This document shows positions 39,659 to 53,421 of a stretch of DNA of 64,000 bases, piece after piece. The notes under the pieces were generated by a model. It was not told the origin of the DNA. It ran no database searches and saw only the letters and a list, made by a program, of their open reading frames with translations. The stretch is from Salvelinus alpinus (lineage: Eukaryota > Chordata > Actinopteri > Salmoniformes > Salmonidae). Positions within the stretch are counted from its first letter, which is position 1; every line of letters starts with the position of its first letter. Both the position numbers and the translations under genes were made by a program. Location: the NCBI RefSeq assembly GCF_045679555.1, contig NC_092091.1, positions 74,587,580-74,651,579 on the forward strand, in the 5' to 3' direction.

Positions 39659-40053
39659 TGTCACGAGAATTTCTAGTTCCAATGATATTAACTCAAAACT
39701 CACTATATACTTTGACCAATTCCCCGGTTAATAGAAGAATTGGACAAAGTCCCAGAAGTCTGCAAAGGTAAGTTCTTTATTCAGAGAGCTCTAAAAATCA
39801 AACCATGGACATTTGGTTGGGTGGGGAGACCTCTTTCCCTGTTATCAGTTTCACAATGGTCACAAGTTGTCTGCCACAGTTCCTTGTCTGTTAACAGTTC
39901 CTCTTTTCTTATGCACATACATTCAAGCCATTTATACAGTGACAGGGTGGAATACTGTTAGTTATTGTCTGAACATTACTTTAAACGTATAAATCATTTA
40001 GTCATTACCTTACTATTACCTTAAACATATAAATCATATGAATTACTATAACA
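39659..40053. mobile_element. Solo LTR, family 4, copy B only
   Basis: Starts TGTCACGAG and ends CTATAACA, with GCCAC duplicated on both sides (39654-39658 and 40054-40058). Copy A has the empty site, a single GCCAC at 7437-7441. Confidence 0.88.
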
Positions 40054-40788
40054 GCCACCTGCTGGAGAAGACAGATTTTGGGCCAGTTATCCGTCTCTTC
40101 ACCTCTTCCTCTCTGCTGCAGTCGATTGCAAGTTTGTGCAGTTGCTCTTCATCAACATTGTCTTGAAGCCAGCGCCTGCATTGTGGGAGTCTTCAATCAT
40201 GTTGTGTTTTTTTTCGACCCACGCAAACGTGACCAAAGAAGTGACTGAAACAGGAACCAGCTTTGCCATGATTCATGTATACCGTGGATATTATGTACAA
40301 ATGATTGAGATATTTGAGGCTCTCTCACCAATTGATAGTACTGCCATGTTGATCTGAGCCTTGCTGGTGAAAAACCACAACAGTGTCCAACTGTCAGCTG
40401 TTGCAGATGCACCTCCCAAGACTTTACTCCTCGACTTTCATCTGCAGTCGGTTGCTTCAGCCTTACCTCAAACAAGCCCAACATAGAGAGGGTTATGTAG
40501 AATAGCCTAGTAAACCATTCTATCTACAGAAAGCTGCAGAGCTGTAGATTAAAGTGGACTGGTCCATATTGGTGTGAGACATACTTAATTGGCACAGCAT
40601 AGGCTGATATACATCATAAAATATTTTTATTTTTATTTTTTATATTTTTATATTGAGAGATCAAATAAATAGGTATAAAAATTCTATACGTGAATGAAAT
40701 TCTCTTTCACCATTTGAATCCTTTCCAAATACTATTTCAACAGAGAATACATGACATTACATGCAGTTTTACATTATACTGTTCGAAT

Positions 40789-40955
40789 CAGAGGAGGCTG
40801 GTGGGAGAAGCTATAGGAGGGCGGGCTCTTTGTAATGGTTGGAATCAATGGAATGGATCCAAACACATTGAGACAATGTTTAACTCTGTTCCATTGATTC
40901 CATTCCAGCCATTACAATGAGCCCTTCCTCCTATAGCTCCTATCAGCCTCCTCTG
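40789..40955. mobile_element. Palindromic MITE, copy B
   Basis: Arms start CAGAGGAGGCTGGTGGGAG and end AGCCTCCTCTG. It lies at the same position as the MITE at 8082-8263 but is slightly shorter in the centre. Confidence 0.85.
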
Positions 40956-41349
40956 GTTCAGATGTATTATGAATGGTTAAAGCCCCCATGCAGGCTTTTT
41001 AATTGTATTTTTAAATCATCACTGTATGTCTAATAAATCACTATGTGTATTTATTTAATGAAAATAAAAATGTTTTTAATCATTTATTTTCCTGAGCCTC
41101 TTTTTGCCATTTCCGTACACAGTCCTGACTGGAGGATAGAATTGTCTAAACTCTAGTAATCTCGGTTACCCAGAAGTAAAATTCTCGTGAAAGTTGTCAC
41201 TTCCCGTTTCACTTCTGGGGGGAATGAGGGTAACAATTGATTTCCGTTGTGTGAATGAAGGAAGCAAACTTCCCTCCCTTGCAAAAGGAAACTCTCAGCC
41301 AAATCCCGTCTGCTAATTTCACCTGTGTTTACGATCCGTGTGGACACAC
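40956..41349. other. No gene seen
   Basis: AT-rich sequence followed at about 41150-41330 by text that may be the 5' side of the adjacent LINE fragment, but no motif was recognised. Confidence 0.4.
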
Positions 41350-42340
41350 ACTCAAAGTGGTTTTGATAGTACAGACTGGGATATGTTCCGGGATTCATCC
41401 GATGACATTAAGGAGTTTACCACAACAGTCACTGGCTTCATCCATAAGTGCATAGACAATATCACCCCCACAGTGACTATAAGAACATATCTCAACCAGA
41501 AACCATGGATTACAGGCAACGTCCGTGCTGGGCTAAAGGCTAGAGCTGCCGCTTACAATGAATAGGACACAGACGGATAGAAGGATTCCCGCTACGACCT
41601 CCAACGAGACATCAAGCATGCAAAGGGACAATATAGGAGGAAGGTGGAATGATATGACACTGTCTACGACGCTCGTCGTATGTGGCGGGGCTTGCAGACA
41701 ATAACGTATTACAAAGGGAAACCCAGCCATGAGCTGCCCAGTGACGCATAACTCCCAAATGAACTAAATGCTTTTTATGCTTGCTTCGAAGAATGCAATG
41801 CCTTCGGAAAGTATTCAGACCCCTTGACTTTTATCCACATCTTGTTACGTTACATGTTACGTCTTATTTTAAAATGGATTAAATAAATATAAATCCTCAG
41901 CAATCTACACACAATACCCCATAATGATGAAGTGAAAACCCGGTTTTTAGAAATGTTTGGAAATGTATAAAAAAAGTGGTGTGAGTACTTTCCGAAGGCA
42001 CTTTATAACACTGTGCTGCATGAAAGCCTTTCCGGATGACTGTGATCTCACTCTCCGTGACCAATGTGAGCAAAACATTTAAACAGGTTAACAATCACAA
42101 GGAACACCAGGGCGTGTTCTCAAAGCATGCTCAGACAAGCTGGCAGGTGTCTTCAGATTCATTTTCAATCCCTCCTTGTCCCAGTATGTAATCCCAGCAT
42201 ATTTCAAACTAACCACCATTGTCCCTGTTCCAAGGAGCTCCAAGCTAACATGTCTAAAGTGTATTAATGATTATCGCCCTGTAGCACTCACATCTGTAAT
42301 TATGAAGTGCTTTGAAAGGCTGGTCATGACATACAGTATT
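41350..42340 (+). mobile_element. Jockey/L2-like LINE fragment, linker to early reverse transcriptase
   Basis: Broken frames read DWDMFRDSSDDIKEFTTTVT, KPWITGNVRAGLKARAAAYN, RYDLQRDIKHAKGQYRRKVE, then ELPSDA, and after a nested MITE VLHESLSG-like text. At about 42268-42330 it reads NDYRPVALTSVIMKCFERLV, a reverse-transcriptase motif. Numerous stops. It ends abruptly at the Tc1 at 42341, so the 3' half is missing. Confidence 0.75.
41799..42000. mobile_element. Short Tc1-type MITE with perfect 15-bp ends
   Basis: TGCCTTCGGAAAGTA at the left and its exact reverse complement at the right, 202 bp in all, no coding capacity. It splits the surrounding LINE fragment. Related to the fragment at 1-149. 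Confidence 0.88.
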
Positions 42341-43704
42341 TGGTAGCATTGCCTTTAAATTGTTTAACTTGATTCAAATGTTTTGGGTAGCCTTCCACAA
42401 GCTTCCCACAATAAGTTGGGTGAATTTTGGCCCATTCTTCCTGACAGAGCTGGTGTAACTGAGTCAGTCAGGTTTATAGTCCTCCACTTTTTCAGTTCTG
42501 CCCACAGATTTTCTATAGGATTGAGGTCAGGGCTTTGTGATGGCCACTCCAATACCTTGACTTTGTTGTCCTTAAGCCATTTTGCCAAAACTTTGGAAGT
42601 ATGCTTGGGGTCATTGTCCATTTGGAAGACCCATTTGCGACCAAGCTTTAACTTCCTGACTGATGTCTTGAGATGTTGCTTCAATATATCCACATACTTT
42701 CCTGCCTCATGATGCCATCTATTTTGTGAAGTGCACCAGTCCCTCTTGCAGCAAAGCACCCCCACAACATGACGCTGCCACCCCCATGATTCACGGTAGG
42801 GATGGTGTTCTTCGGCTTGCAAGCCTCCCCCTTTTTCCTCCAAACATTACGATGGTCATTATGGTCAACAGTTCTATTTTTGTTTCATCACACCAGAGGA
42901 CATTTATCCAAAATGTACAATCTTTGTCCCCATGTGCAGTTGCAAACCATAGTCTGGCTTTTTATGGCGGTTTTGGAGCAGTGGCTTCTTCCTTGCTGAG
43001 CGGCCTTTCAGGTTATGTCGATATAGGACTCAATTTACTGTGGATACCGATACTTTTGTACCTGTTTCCTCCAGCATCTTCACAAGGTCCTTTGCTTGTT
43101 GTTCTGGGATTGATTTGCACTTTTCGCACCAAAGTACGTTCATCTCTAGGAGACAGAACGCGTCTCCTTCCTGAGCGGTATGACGGCTGCGTGGTCCCAT
43201 GGTGTTTATACTTGCGTACTATTGTTTGTACAGATGGACGTGGTACCTTCAGGTGTTTGGAAACCGCTCCCAAGGATGAACCAGACTTGTGGAGGTCTAC
43301 AATTTAGGTCTTGGCTGATTTCTTTTGATTTTCCCATGATGTCAAGCAAGAGAAGCACTGAGTTTGAAGGTAGGCCTTGAAATACATCCACAGCTACACC
43401 TCCAATTGACTCAAATTATGTCAATTAGCCTATCAGAATCTTCTAAACCAATGACATCATTTTCTGGTATTTTCCAAGCTGTTTAAAAGCACAGTCAACT
43501 TAGTTTATGTAAACTTCTGACCCACTGGAATTGTAATACAATAAATTATAAGTGAAATATTCTGTCTGTAAACACTTGTTGAAAAATGACTTGTGTAACC
43601 GACTTGCGAAAACTATAGTTTGTTAACAAGAAATTTGTGGAGTGGTTGAAAAACTAGTTTTAATGACTCCAACCTAAGTCTATGTAAACTTCCGACTTCA
43701 ACTG
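42341..43704 (-). mobile_element. Sleeping Beauty-type Tc1 element, one inverted repeat missing
   Basis: At 43704 the minus strand starts CAGTTGAAGTCGGAAGTTTA, and a second direct copy of the inner repeat lies near 43520 (GGGTCAGAAGTTTACATAAA). This is the IR/DR structure of salmonid elements from which Sleeping Beauty was derived. TA follows at 43705. The other end stops at GCTACCAAATACTGTATG near 42341, so the second IR/DR (about 200 bp) is absent. Confidence 0.88.
42364..43391 (-). pseudogene. Sleeping Beauty-type transposase relic
   Basis: Fragments in three frames. N-terminal start MGKSKEISQDL (about 43340). Helix-turn-helix part VSKHLKVPRPSVQTIVRKYK, then a GRRRVLSPRDERTLVRKVQ region (43013-43273). 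Catalytic part [15 protein letters not shown] and [19 protein letters not shown] (42364-42660), giving the second Asp and the Glu of the DDE triad. The first catalytic Asp region is scrambled. Non-functional. Confidence 0.88.
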
Positions 43705-43973
43705 TATACCAGAAGCTGGAATCACAGTCTGATTTTATCCAGCAGATGCGACCCGCTTGCTTACAGCTGCACTAGGGAGTGCACTAGGGTCGGACAGACT
43801 TGCGGTGTAGATTAAGATATGGCTTAAAAACATGACCTAAATCCAGGGATGAGAAATGCATTGTTCCATTTTCCCATCTTCTTCGTGTGAGCATTTTACT
43901 ATCACTGTTATTCTTTGTTTTGTGCTTTGCATTTTGTATGGAAATTGGTTAATAAACAAAGTTGTTATTATCA

Positions 43974-44590
43974 GGAGACTGAAAAGATTTGGCATGGGAC
44001 CCCAGATCCTCAAAAATTTCTACAGCTGCACCATCGAGAGCGTCCTGACCGGTTGCATCACTGCCTGGTATAGCAACTGCTCTGCATCTGACCATAAGGT
44101 GCTACAGAGGGTAGTGCGAACGGCCCAGTACATCACTGAGGCCAAGCTTCCTGCCAGCCAGGACCTATATAATAGGTGGTGTCACAGGAACGCCCATAAA
44201 ATTGTCAGAGACTCCAGTCACCCAAGTTATAGACTGTTTTCTCTGCTACCGTACCGCAAGCGGTGCCGTAGCGCCAAGTCTAGTACCAAAAGGCTCCTCA
44301 ACAGCTTCTACCCCCAAGCCCCTTCACCCCACCTACATGTACAGATTACCTCAACTAACCTGTACCCCTGCACACTGACTCGGTACCGGTGCCCCCTGTA
44401 TATAGCCCCGTTATTGTTATTCTTATTGTGTTACTTTTTATTATTACTTTTTATTTTAGCATACTTGGTAAATATTTTCTTCTTCTTGAACAGCACTGTT
44501 GGTTAAGGACTTGTAAGTAAGCATTTCACGGTAAAGTCTACACTTGTTGTATTCGGCACATGTGGCAAGTAAAGTTTGATTTGATTTGAT
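43974..44590 (+). mobile_element. Jockey/L2-like LINE 3' end with 9-bp target duplication
   Basis: Flanked by TTATTATCA at 43965-43973 and 44591-44599. It encodes a reverse-transcriptase C-terminus open from about 43974 to 44506 (RLKRFGMGPQILKNFYSCTI, LTGCITAWYSNCSASDHKVL, SSHPSYRLFSLLPYRKRC). The 3' end reads GTAAGCATTTCACGG and finishes with a TTTGATTTGATT tail. It is 5' truncated, as usual for LINE copies, and lies inside the GIMAP promoter-flank copy (43860-44990). Confidence 0.92.
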
Positions 44591-44710
44591 TTATTATCAG
44601 TATTGTCATTTGAACTATTATTATTCACATTGCAGGGCTTTCAATACCAATATAGCAAATGAGGCCACTTGAGTTGTGATGTGTTGCAGAACAATGTGTG
44701 AAACTAACAA

Positions 44711-44992
44711 GTGGAAAAGGATTTCAGTAAATGTATGACGGCAAAGAGAAAGCCTATGGGTATGTCATGGGGTGGGCAATTAAGAGATCCTATATAAAAC
44801 AAGTGGGAAGACCCACTCTCACACTGTGTCTCTTTAGTATCCTTACAGGAGTATAGAAACGACTACTACTACTACTACTATTACTATTATTCCTACTACT
44901 ACTACTGCTACTACTACAACTAGTGCTCTCACACAGGGCTTGAGACTGACAGATCTTCACTCCAAACATGAACAGCAAAGTTTATCTGTCTG
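44711..44992 (+). promoter_or_regulatory. Orphan GIMAP promoter and first coding exon
   Basis: TATATAAAA at 44791-44799 lies in a block (AAAGCCTATGGGTATGTCAT) matching the promoter of the GIMAP gene at 59853-60114. The first coding exon is ATG at 44968 to 44992 (25 nt, MNSKVYLS plus one base), followed by GTGAGTAG. All three copies in the window have a 25-nt exon with the same phase. No GIMAP large exon lies downstream; minisatellite and the TESK relic follow. It could still drive a transcript. Confidence 0.75.
44861..44925. repeat. (ACT)n tract in the GIMAP 5' untranslated region
   Basis: Imperfect ACT repeats between the TATA box and exon 1 coding start; the matching tract in the intact gene is at 60003-60049. 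Confidence 0.95.
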
Positions 44993-45144
44993 GTGAGTAG
45001 CCTTTGATGTACAAAGATGGAAACTGAACTAAATTATTTGAAATAGAAAGGTATAGGTGATGTTTTTTCTAATGTGCTTTTTCCTTTAAATGATATGTAT
45101 AATGATGTACAGCAGTGGGGAGCATTTATTTAATGTTACCCCAC

Positions 45145-45935
<791 letters not shown>

Positions 45936-46387
45936 CATGTCAACAAATGCATAAATGCGTCCTGGTTCGAGCAACAATTAATTCAAAAACAAAGAAATAC
46001 AGCAAAAGATTATTAAATAATATTTCTGCAATGAATGTACTATATTTTGTGAGCGAGTCAGAGAGAAGGCAGAAAAATTATTTGACAACAGAAATATGAT
46101 TGTTTTTTACAGGCTGTGCCTCACAATAATATTCCAGAGGCAGAGAGACTGTTGGCATTGTGTCATCCTTAGTTTGGGCAGCCATGTTAGGTTTTGGCTG
46201 CCATTTTACTGTAAATGACCATACTGCAAAAAAAATTCTTGTTGTTAGCTTTTTGCATAATGCGTGATACAGCCTACAAAAACTTGATTGATTAATTAGG
46301 TATCCTTTGAATACTACATGATATATAATATAATATATTTGTCATGTTATACACTTCATAAAAACTTCCATAAATACATCAGATACA
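45936..46387. other. No gene seen
   Basis: AT-rich, no conserved frame. The TESK relic starts just after, with its first 20-30 bases duplicated (46384-46430). Confidence 0.5.
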
Positions 46388-47015
46388 TCAGATGATTCAG
46401 GGCTGATGAAATACATCAGATGATTCAGGGCTGCTTCTGGACCTGGACATGGTGTCTCTGGAAGAGGAAGAGGAGGAAGGTTTTTCTCTGGGGGAGCCTA
46501 TGGAGTGCAGCAGGTCTCCTGACAGACTACAGGGCGCTGTCCCTACACAATGGAGATGTCTACTACACTACTACACTGTTTCTGCAGCCTACCGGCTGGG
46601 GCCACCCAGTCTTCAACACCCCCCCCTCCCTCCCTTCTCTCCCTCTTCTGGACAACAACAATATCTCGGCGACGGTGGTCATTGGCCGTCCGGCTGGCTG
46701 GCTGGAGGGTTAGCGGCTACCGCACCGTAATCCCGGGCCCCCCTGCTGGCCCCGCCCCTAAGCAAGATGAGGTCATTTCTAAACCGGGCTGCTATCTGAC
46801 TGGTATGAGCTTTCTGTCCATGTGCGTGAAGGGGGCGCCGACCACTCATCGCATTCTGCCCCGATGACCCTACCGTAACCTCAATGGGGGCGGCATCGGT
46901 TACGCTTCAGCTGCTACATCAATCAAGGGACTGCTTTGTTGCGGGGCTTACGGTCTCGCTCCTCCAACTGCACCTTGCGTGCCTGGGCTGCCCCTACCGG
47001 AGGCCCAGATTTAGG
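46388..47015 (+). pseudogene. TESK C-terminal exon region, copy B
   Basis: Matches 11991-12494. Reads SGLLLDLDMVSLEEEEEEGF, then LGEPMECSRSP. In another frame it reads LLDNNNISATVVIGRPAGWL, EG and a stop, and later text corresponding to LSFLSMCVK. There is an in-frame stop after the GRP motif, frame changes, and an extra GC-rich stretch (46850-46950) absent in copy A. No kinase exons were found upstream in this copy, so only the C-terminal tail remains. Confidence 0.7.
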
Positions 47016-47178
47016 AAGGGCTCCCCCTAGTGGGCTGACTGACCAACAACAACAACAACACCAGTGACATTACTGAGACTTTGACTGGTTCTGTTTATTG
47101 TCGCTATTACTATTAATTATTACTATTAGGAACTGATGATGTTGATGATTACTACTACTACCTGAAGTGGATGAACAG

Positions 47179-49310
<2,132 letters not shown>

Positions 49311-49439
49311 CGTTTCAAGAAGCTAGGTGTATGTAGCACGTCACTACTTAACAGCAGAGGTATTTGAACGTATTGATCTTTTTTTTTTTTAAGCAATGAT
49401 TTGCTGAGACAATGGATGGGCTGGACATTTGTATTTATA

Positions 49440-49769
49440 TGTAACGGGTGTCGTCGTTACATATAAACGCCGCAGCGTGGTAAGTGTTCATTACTTTTAT
49501 TTAACACTAGAACAAAATAACAAAGTGCAAAACGAAACCGAAACAGTCCTGTCAGGTGCAGAAAACACAAAACAGAAAATAACTACCCACAACGTATCGG
49601 TGGGGAAAAGTTACCTAAGTATGGTTCTCAATCAGAGACAACAATAGACAGCTGCCTCTGATTGAGAACCACACCCGGCCAAACACAAAGAAATACAAAA
49701 CATAGAAAATGAACATAGAATACCCACCCAAATCACACCCTGACCAAACCAAAATAGGGACATAAAAAG
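49440..49769. mobile_element. LTR family 1, truncated at its right end
   Basis: Starts TGTAACGGGTG, shares AATCAGAGACAACAATAGAC and GAGAACCACACCCGGCCAAA with 18343-18704, and stops at GACATAAAAAG, directly joined to a LINE that is itself truncated at the same point. Confidence 0.8.
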
Positions 49770-51469
49770 CTTGGGCGAGTAGCTGCGGGGGGGACGGAGC
49801 TGTTGGCCGAGGTTGGAGTAGCCAGGTGGAAGGCATGGCCAGCCGTTGAGAAATGCTTGTTGAAGTTTTCGATTATCGTGGATTTATCGGTGGTGACCGT
49901 GTTACCTAGCCTCAGTGCAGTAGGCAGCTGGGAGGAGGTGCTCTTGTTCTCCATGGACTTTACAGTGTCCCAGAACTTTTGGGAGTTAGAGCTACAGGAT
50001 GCACATTTCTGCTTGAAAAAGCTAGCCTTTGCTTTCCTGACTGACTGCGTGTATTGGTTCCTTACTTCCCTGAACAGTTGCATATCGCGGGGACTATTCA
50101 ATGCTATTGCAGTCCGCCACAGGATGTTTTTGTGCTGGTCAAGGGCAGTCAGGTCTGGAGTGAACCAAGGGCTATATCTGTTCTTAGTTCTGCGTTTTTT
50201 GAACGGGGCATGCTTATCTAAGATGGTGAGGAAGTTACTTTTAAAGAATGACCAGGCATCCTCAACTGACAGGATGAGGTCAATATCCTTCCAGGATACC
50301 CGGGCCAGGTCAATTAGAAAGGCTTGTTCGCAGAAGTGTTTTAGGGAGCGTTTGACAGTGATGAGGGGTGGTCGTTTGACCGCGGACCCATACAGGCAGT
50401 GATCGCTGAGATCTTGATTGAAGACAGCAGAGGTGTATTTGGAGGGCAAGTTGGTCAAGATAATGTCTATGAGGGTGCCCATGTTTACGGATTTAGGGTT
50501 GTACCTGGTGGGTTCCTTGATGATTTGTGTGAGATTGAGGCCATCTAGCTTAGATTGTAGGACTGTCGGGGTATTAAGCATATCCCAGTTTAGGTCACCT
50601 AGCAGAACAAACTCTGAAGCTAGATGGGGGGTGATCAATTCACAAATGGTGTCCAGGGCACAGCTGGGAGCTGAGGGGGGTCGGTAGCAGGCGGCAACAG
50701 TGAGAGACTTATTTCTGGAGAGATTAATTTTTAAAATTAGAAGTTCGAACTGTTTGGGAATGGACCTGGAAAGTATGACATTACTTTGCAGGCTATCTCT
50801 GCAGTAGATTGCAACTCATCCCCCTTTGGCAATTCTATCTTGATGGAAAATGTTATAGTTGGGTATGGAAATCTCAGAATTTTTGGTGGCCTTCCTAAGC
50901 CAGGATTCAGACACGGCAAGGACATCAGGGTTGGCAGAGTGTGCTAAAGCAGTGAGTAAAACAAACTTAGGGAGGAGGCTTCTGATGTTGACATGCATGA
51001 AACCAAGGCTTTTTCGATCACAGAAGTCAACAAATGAGGGTGCCTGGGGACATGCAGGGCCTGGGTTTACCTCCACATCACCCGAGGAACAGAGGAGGAG
51101 TAGGATGAGGGTGCGGCTAAAGGCTATCAAAACTGGTCGCCTAGAGCGTTGGGGACAAAGAATAAAAGGAGCAGATTTCTGGGCGTGGTAGAATAGATTC
51201 AGGGCATAATGTGCAGACAGGGGTATGGTGGGGTGCGGGTACAGCGGAGGTAAGCCCAGGCACCGGGTGATGATAAGAGAGATTGTATCTTTGGACATGC
51301 TGGTTATAATGGGTGAGGTCACCGCATGTGTGGGAGGTGGGACAAAGGAGGTGTCAGAGGTATGAAGAGTCGAACTAGGGGCTCCATTGTAAACTAAAAC
51401 AATGATAACTAACCTGAACAACAGTATACAAGGCATATTGACATTTGAGAGAGACATACAGCGAGGCAT
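49770..51469 (-). pseudogene. LINE polyprotein N-terminal part, one stop
   Basis: Frame from 51469: N-terminal hydrophobic region, 2A-like DVEVNPGP at residues 131-138 of this frame (51056-51079), endonuclease motifs NIRSLLPKFVLL and DVLAVSESWL, then a TGA at 50816-50818 where copy 1 has Gly. The same frame continues with LVLLGDLNWDML, IDIILTNLPSKY, LSDHCLYGS and YSPWFTPDLTALDQHKNIL. A 12-base in-frame deletion follows the SDH motif compared with copy 1. The reverse transcriptase is absent. Confidence 0.85.
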
Positions 51470-52050
51470 AAAGTAATCGCAGGTATTGATTGGGAGAGCT
51501 AGCTAAGACAACAGGTGAGACAGCAGCAGCTAATCAGCTAACAGCAGGTAAAATGGTGATGACTACGCAGAGAGGTGTCGGATTAACTACACCCAGAGCA
51601 TGAGTTCGCGGCTGGGGCCGACAGATGAAAAATAAACAGAATGGAGTACCGTGATTAATGGACAGTCCAGCAGGCATCAGCTATGTAGCCAAGTGATCAT
51701 AGTGTCCAGTGGGCAGCAGTAGATGGAACAGGGAAGTCGCTTAGTAGTCGCCACACAGCGTTTAAAGTTAGTAGCCCGGGGCTAGTGGGAGCGTCTGCTC
51801 CGACGGAGGCCGGTTGAAGGCACAGCGGATGGACTATTCGTCAGCAGACCAGTCTTGGTGGTGCGGCGGGGCGCCGTGTCGACAGAGGATCCAAGCCAGA
51901 AGGCGAAAGAGGTATTGTAGAATTTAGTTTGCTAGCCGGGAGATGCGGCTAGCAAACTAAAATTGAAATATATACATAAAAGAAGAAAAATACAAAGTAC
52001 ACGAGAGGACGAACAAAAACACGTCTACACTGCTACGCCATCTTGGAAGT
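49770..52050 (-). mobile_element. L2-like LINE (copy 2), 5' two-thirds
   Basis: Minus strand. The 5' end at about 52050 starts near ACTTCCAAGATGGCGTAGCA and includes a longer 5' untranslated region than copy 1. It is cut at 49770, within the linker before the reverse transcriptase. Loss of the 3' end is opposite to the usual 5' truncation of LINEs and points to later deletion or recombination. Confidence 0.85.
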
Positions 52051-52948
52051 CAATGGTTAGGTTGTCCGAGAATTTATAGCACGGCTTTTAATGATCCTTG
52101 GTTGGGGTCTGAGCAGAATATTTGTGGCGATTGCAAACGTAATTGTCAGAGTCGTGTGTATAGGTGGCAGGGAAGTCAGGCCCAGGAGAATCAAACTTAA
52201 TGTAATGGAGTTGTTTAATAACAATAAATAAAATATAACTCCAAAACTATAATAACAATAAAACAAAGTGGGTATGAGGAACCGTCTCGCACCAATACAA
52301 ACAACACAAAACTGAACATCAAACAATCTCTGACAAAGACATGAGGGGAAACACAACAAATACACAACAGGTAATGAGTGGGATTGAAACCAGGTGTGTA
52401 GGAAGACAAGACAAAACCAATGGAAAATTAAAAATGGATCAATGATGGCTAGAAGACCGGTGACGTCGACCACCGAGCACCGCCCGAACAAGGAGAGGCT
52501 TCGACTTCGGCAGAAGCCGTGACAGTAATAAAATGGTGGTCCGATAGTCCAGGATTATGAGGAAAAACCTTAAAATCCCAAACATTTATTCCACGGGACA
52601 AAACTAGGTCCAGAGTATGACTGTGGCAGTGAGTAGGTCCAGAGACATGTTGGACAAAACCCACTGAGTTGATGATGGTTCCGAAAGCCTTTTGGAGTGG
52701 ACTTTTGTGGACTTTTCCATGTGAATATTAAAGTCACAAAACATTTGAATATTATCTGCCATGACTACAAGATCCGATAGGAATTCAGGGAACTGTATAT
52801 GACCCAGGAGGCACGTAAATAGTAGCTATAAAAAGTAATTGAGTAGGCTGCATATATTTCATGACTAGAAGTTCAAAAGATGAAAACGCAGTAGTTTATT
52901 TTTTGGAAATTGAAATTTACTATTGTTAATGTCAGCATTGGTCACTGG
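52051..52948 (-). mobile_element. LINE remnant with endonuclease fragment, split by a solo LTR
   Basis: Minus strand text GPTHCHSHTLDLVLSRGI and LSDHHFI (about 52525-52664) is the end of an APE-type LINE endonuclease, different in wording from copies 1-3. The rest is decayed. Confidence 0.6.
52144..52524. mobile_element. Solo LTR, family 2
   Basis: Starts TGTCAGAGTCG, ends GCCGTGACA, flanked by GTAAT at 52139-52143 and 52525-52529. Confidence 0.88.
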
Positions 52949-52954
52949 TGTAAC

Positions 52955-53370
52955 CGTCACACCCTGATCAGTTTCACCTGTCCTGGTTATTGTCTCCACC
53001 CCCTCCAGGTGTTGCCTGTTTTCCCCAGTGTATTTATCCCTGTGTTTCCGGTCTCTCTGTGCCAGTTCATCTTGTATGTTTCCAAGTCAACCAACCTTTT
53101 GCCCGTTCTCCTGATTTTTCTCCTTTTTCTAGTTCTCCCGGTTTTGACCCTTGCCTGTTTCTGGACTTTGTACCCACCTGCCTGACCATTCTGCCTGCCT
53201 TGACCACGAGCCTGTCTACCATTCTGTACCTCCTGGACTCTGATCTGGTTTTGACCTTTTTGCCTGTCCAGGACCATTCTCTTGCCTGCACCTATGGATA
53301 AATAAACATTGTAAGACTCCAACCATCTGCCTCCTGTGTCTGCATTTGGGTCTCACCTTGTGCCTTGACA
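52955..53370 (+). mobile_element. Solo LTR, family 3
   Basis: GTAAC stands on both sides (52950-52954 and 53371-53375). The left end reads CGTCACACCCTGATC, one base from the usual TGTCAC start, and the right end is CTTGACA. A polyadenylation signal AATAAA is at about 53301. A fragment of the same family lies inverted at 57800-57893. The open frames inside it are chance. Confidence 0.75.
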
Positions 53371-53421
53371 GTAACCAGAAGGTGAGGCCTCATTTAACAC
53401 AGTAAATTCATCAGGCTTAAG

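Larger units (their letters stand above)
37575..40955. repeat. Segmental duplication, copy B, proximal part
   Basis: Counterpart of 5395-8263. Private insertions: an HpaI-type SINE (39086-39297) and a solo LTR (39659-40053). The segment ends with the shared MITE at 40955. The TESK kinase exons that follow in copy A are not found after it. Confidence 0.85.

Noticed and set aside
52987-53322. Open frames of about 100 codons on both strands
   Set aside because: They lie inside a solo LTR with target duplication; no conserved protein pattern.
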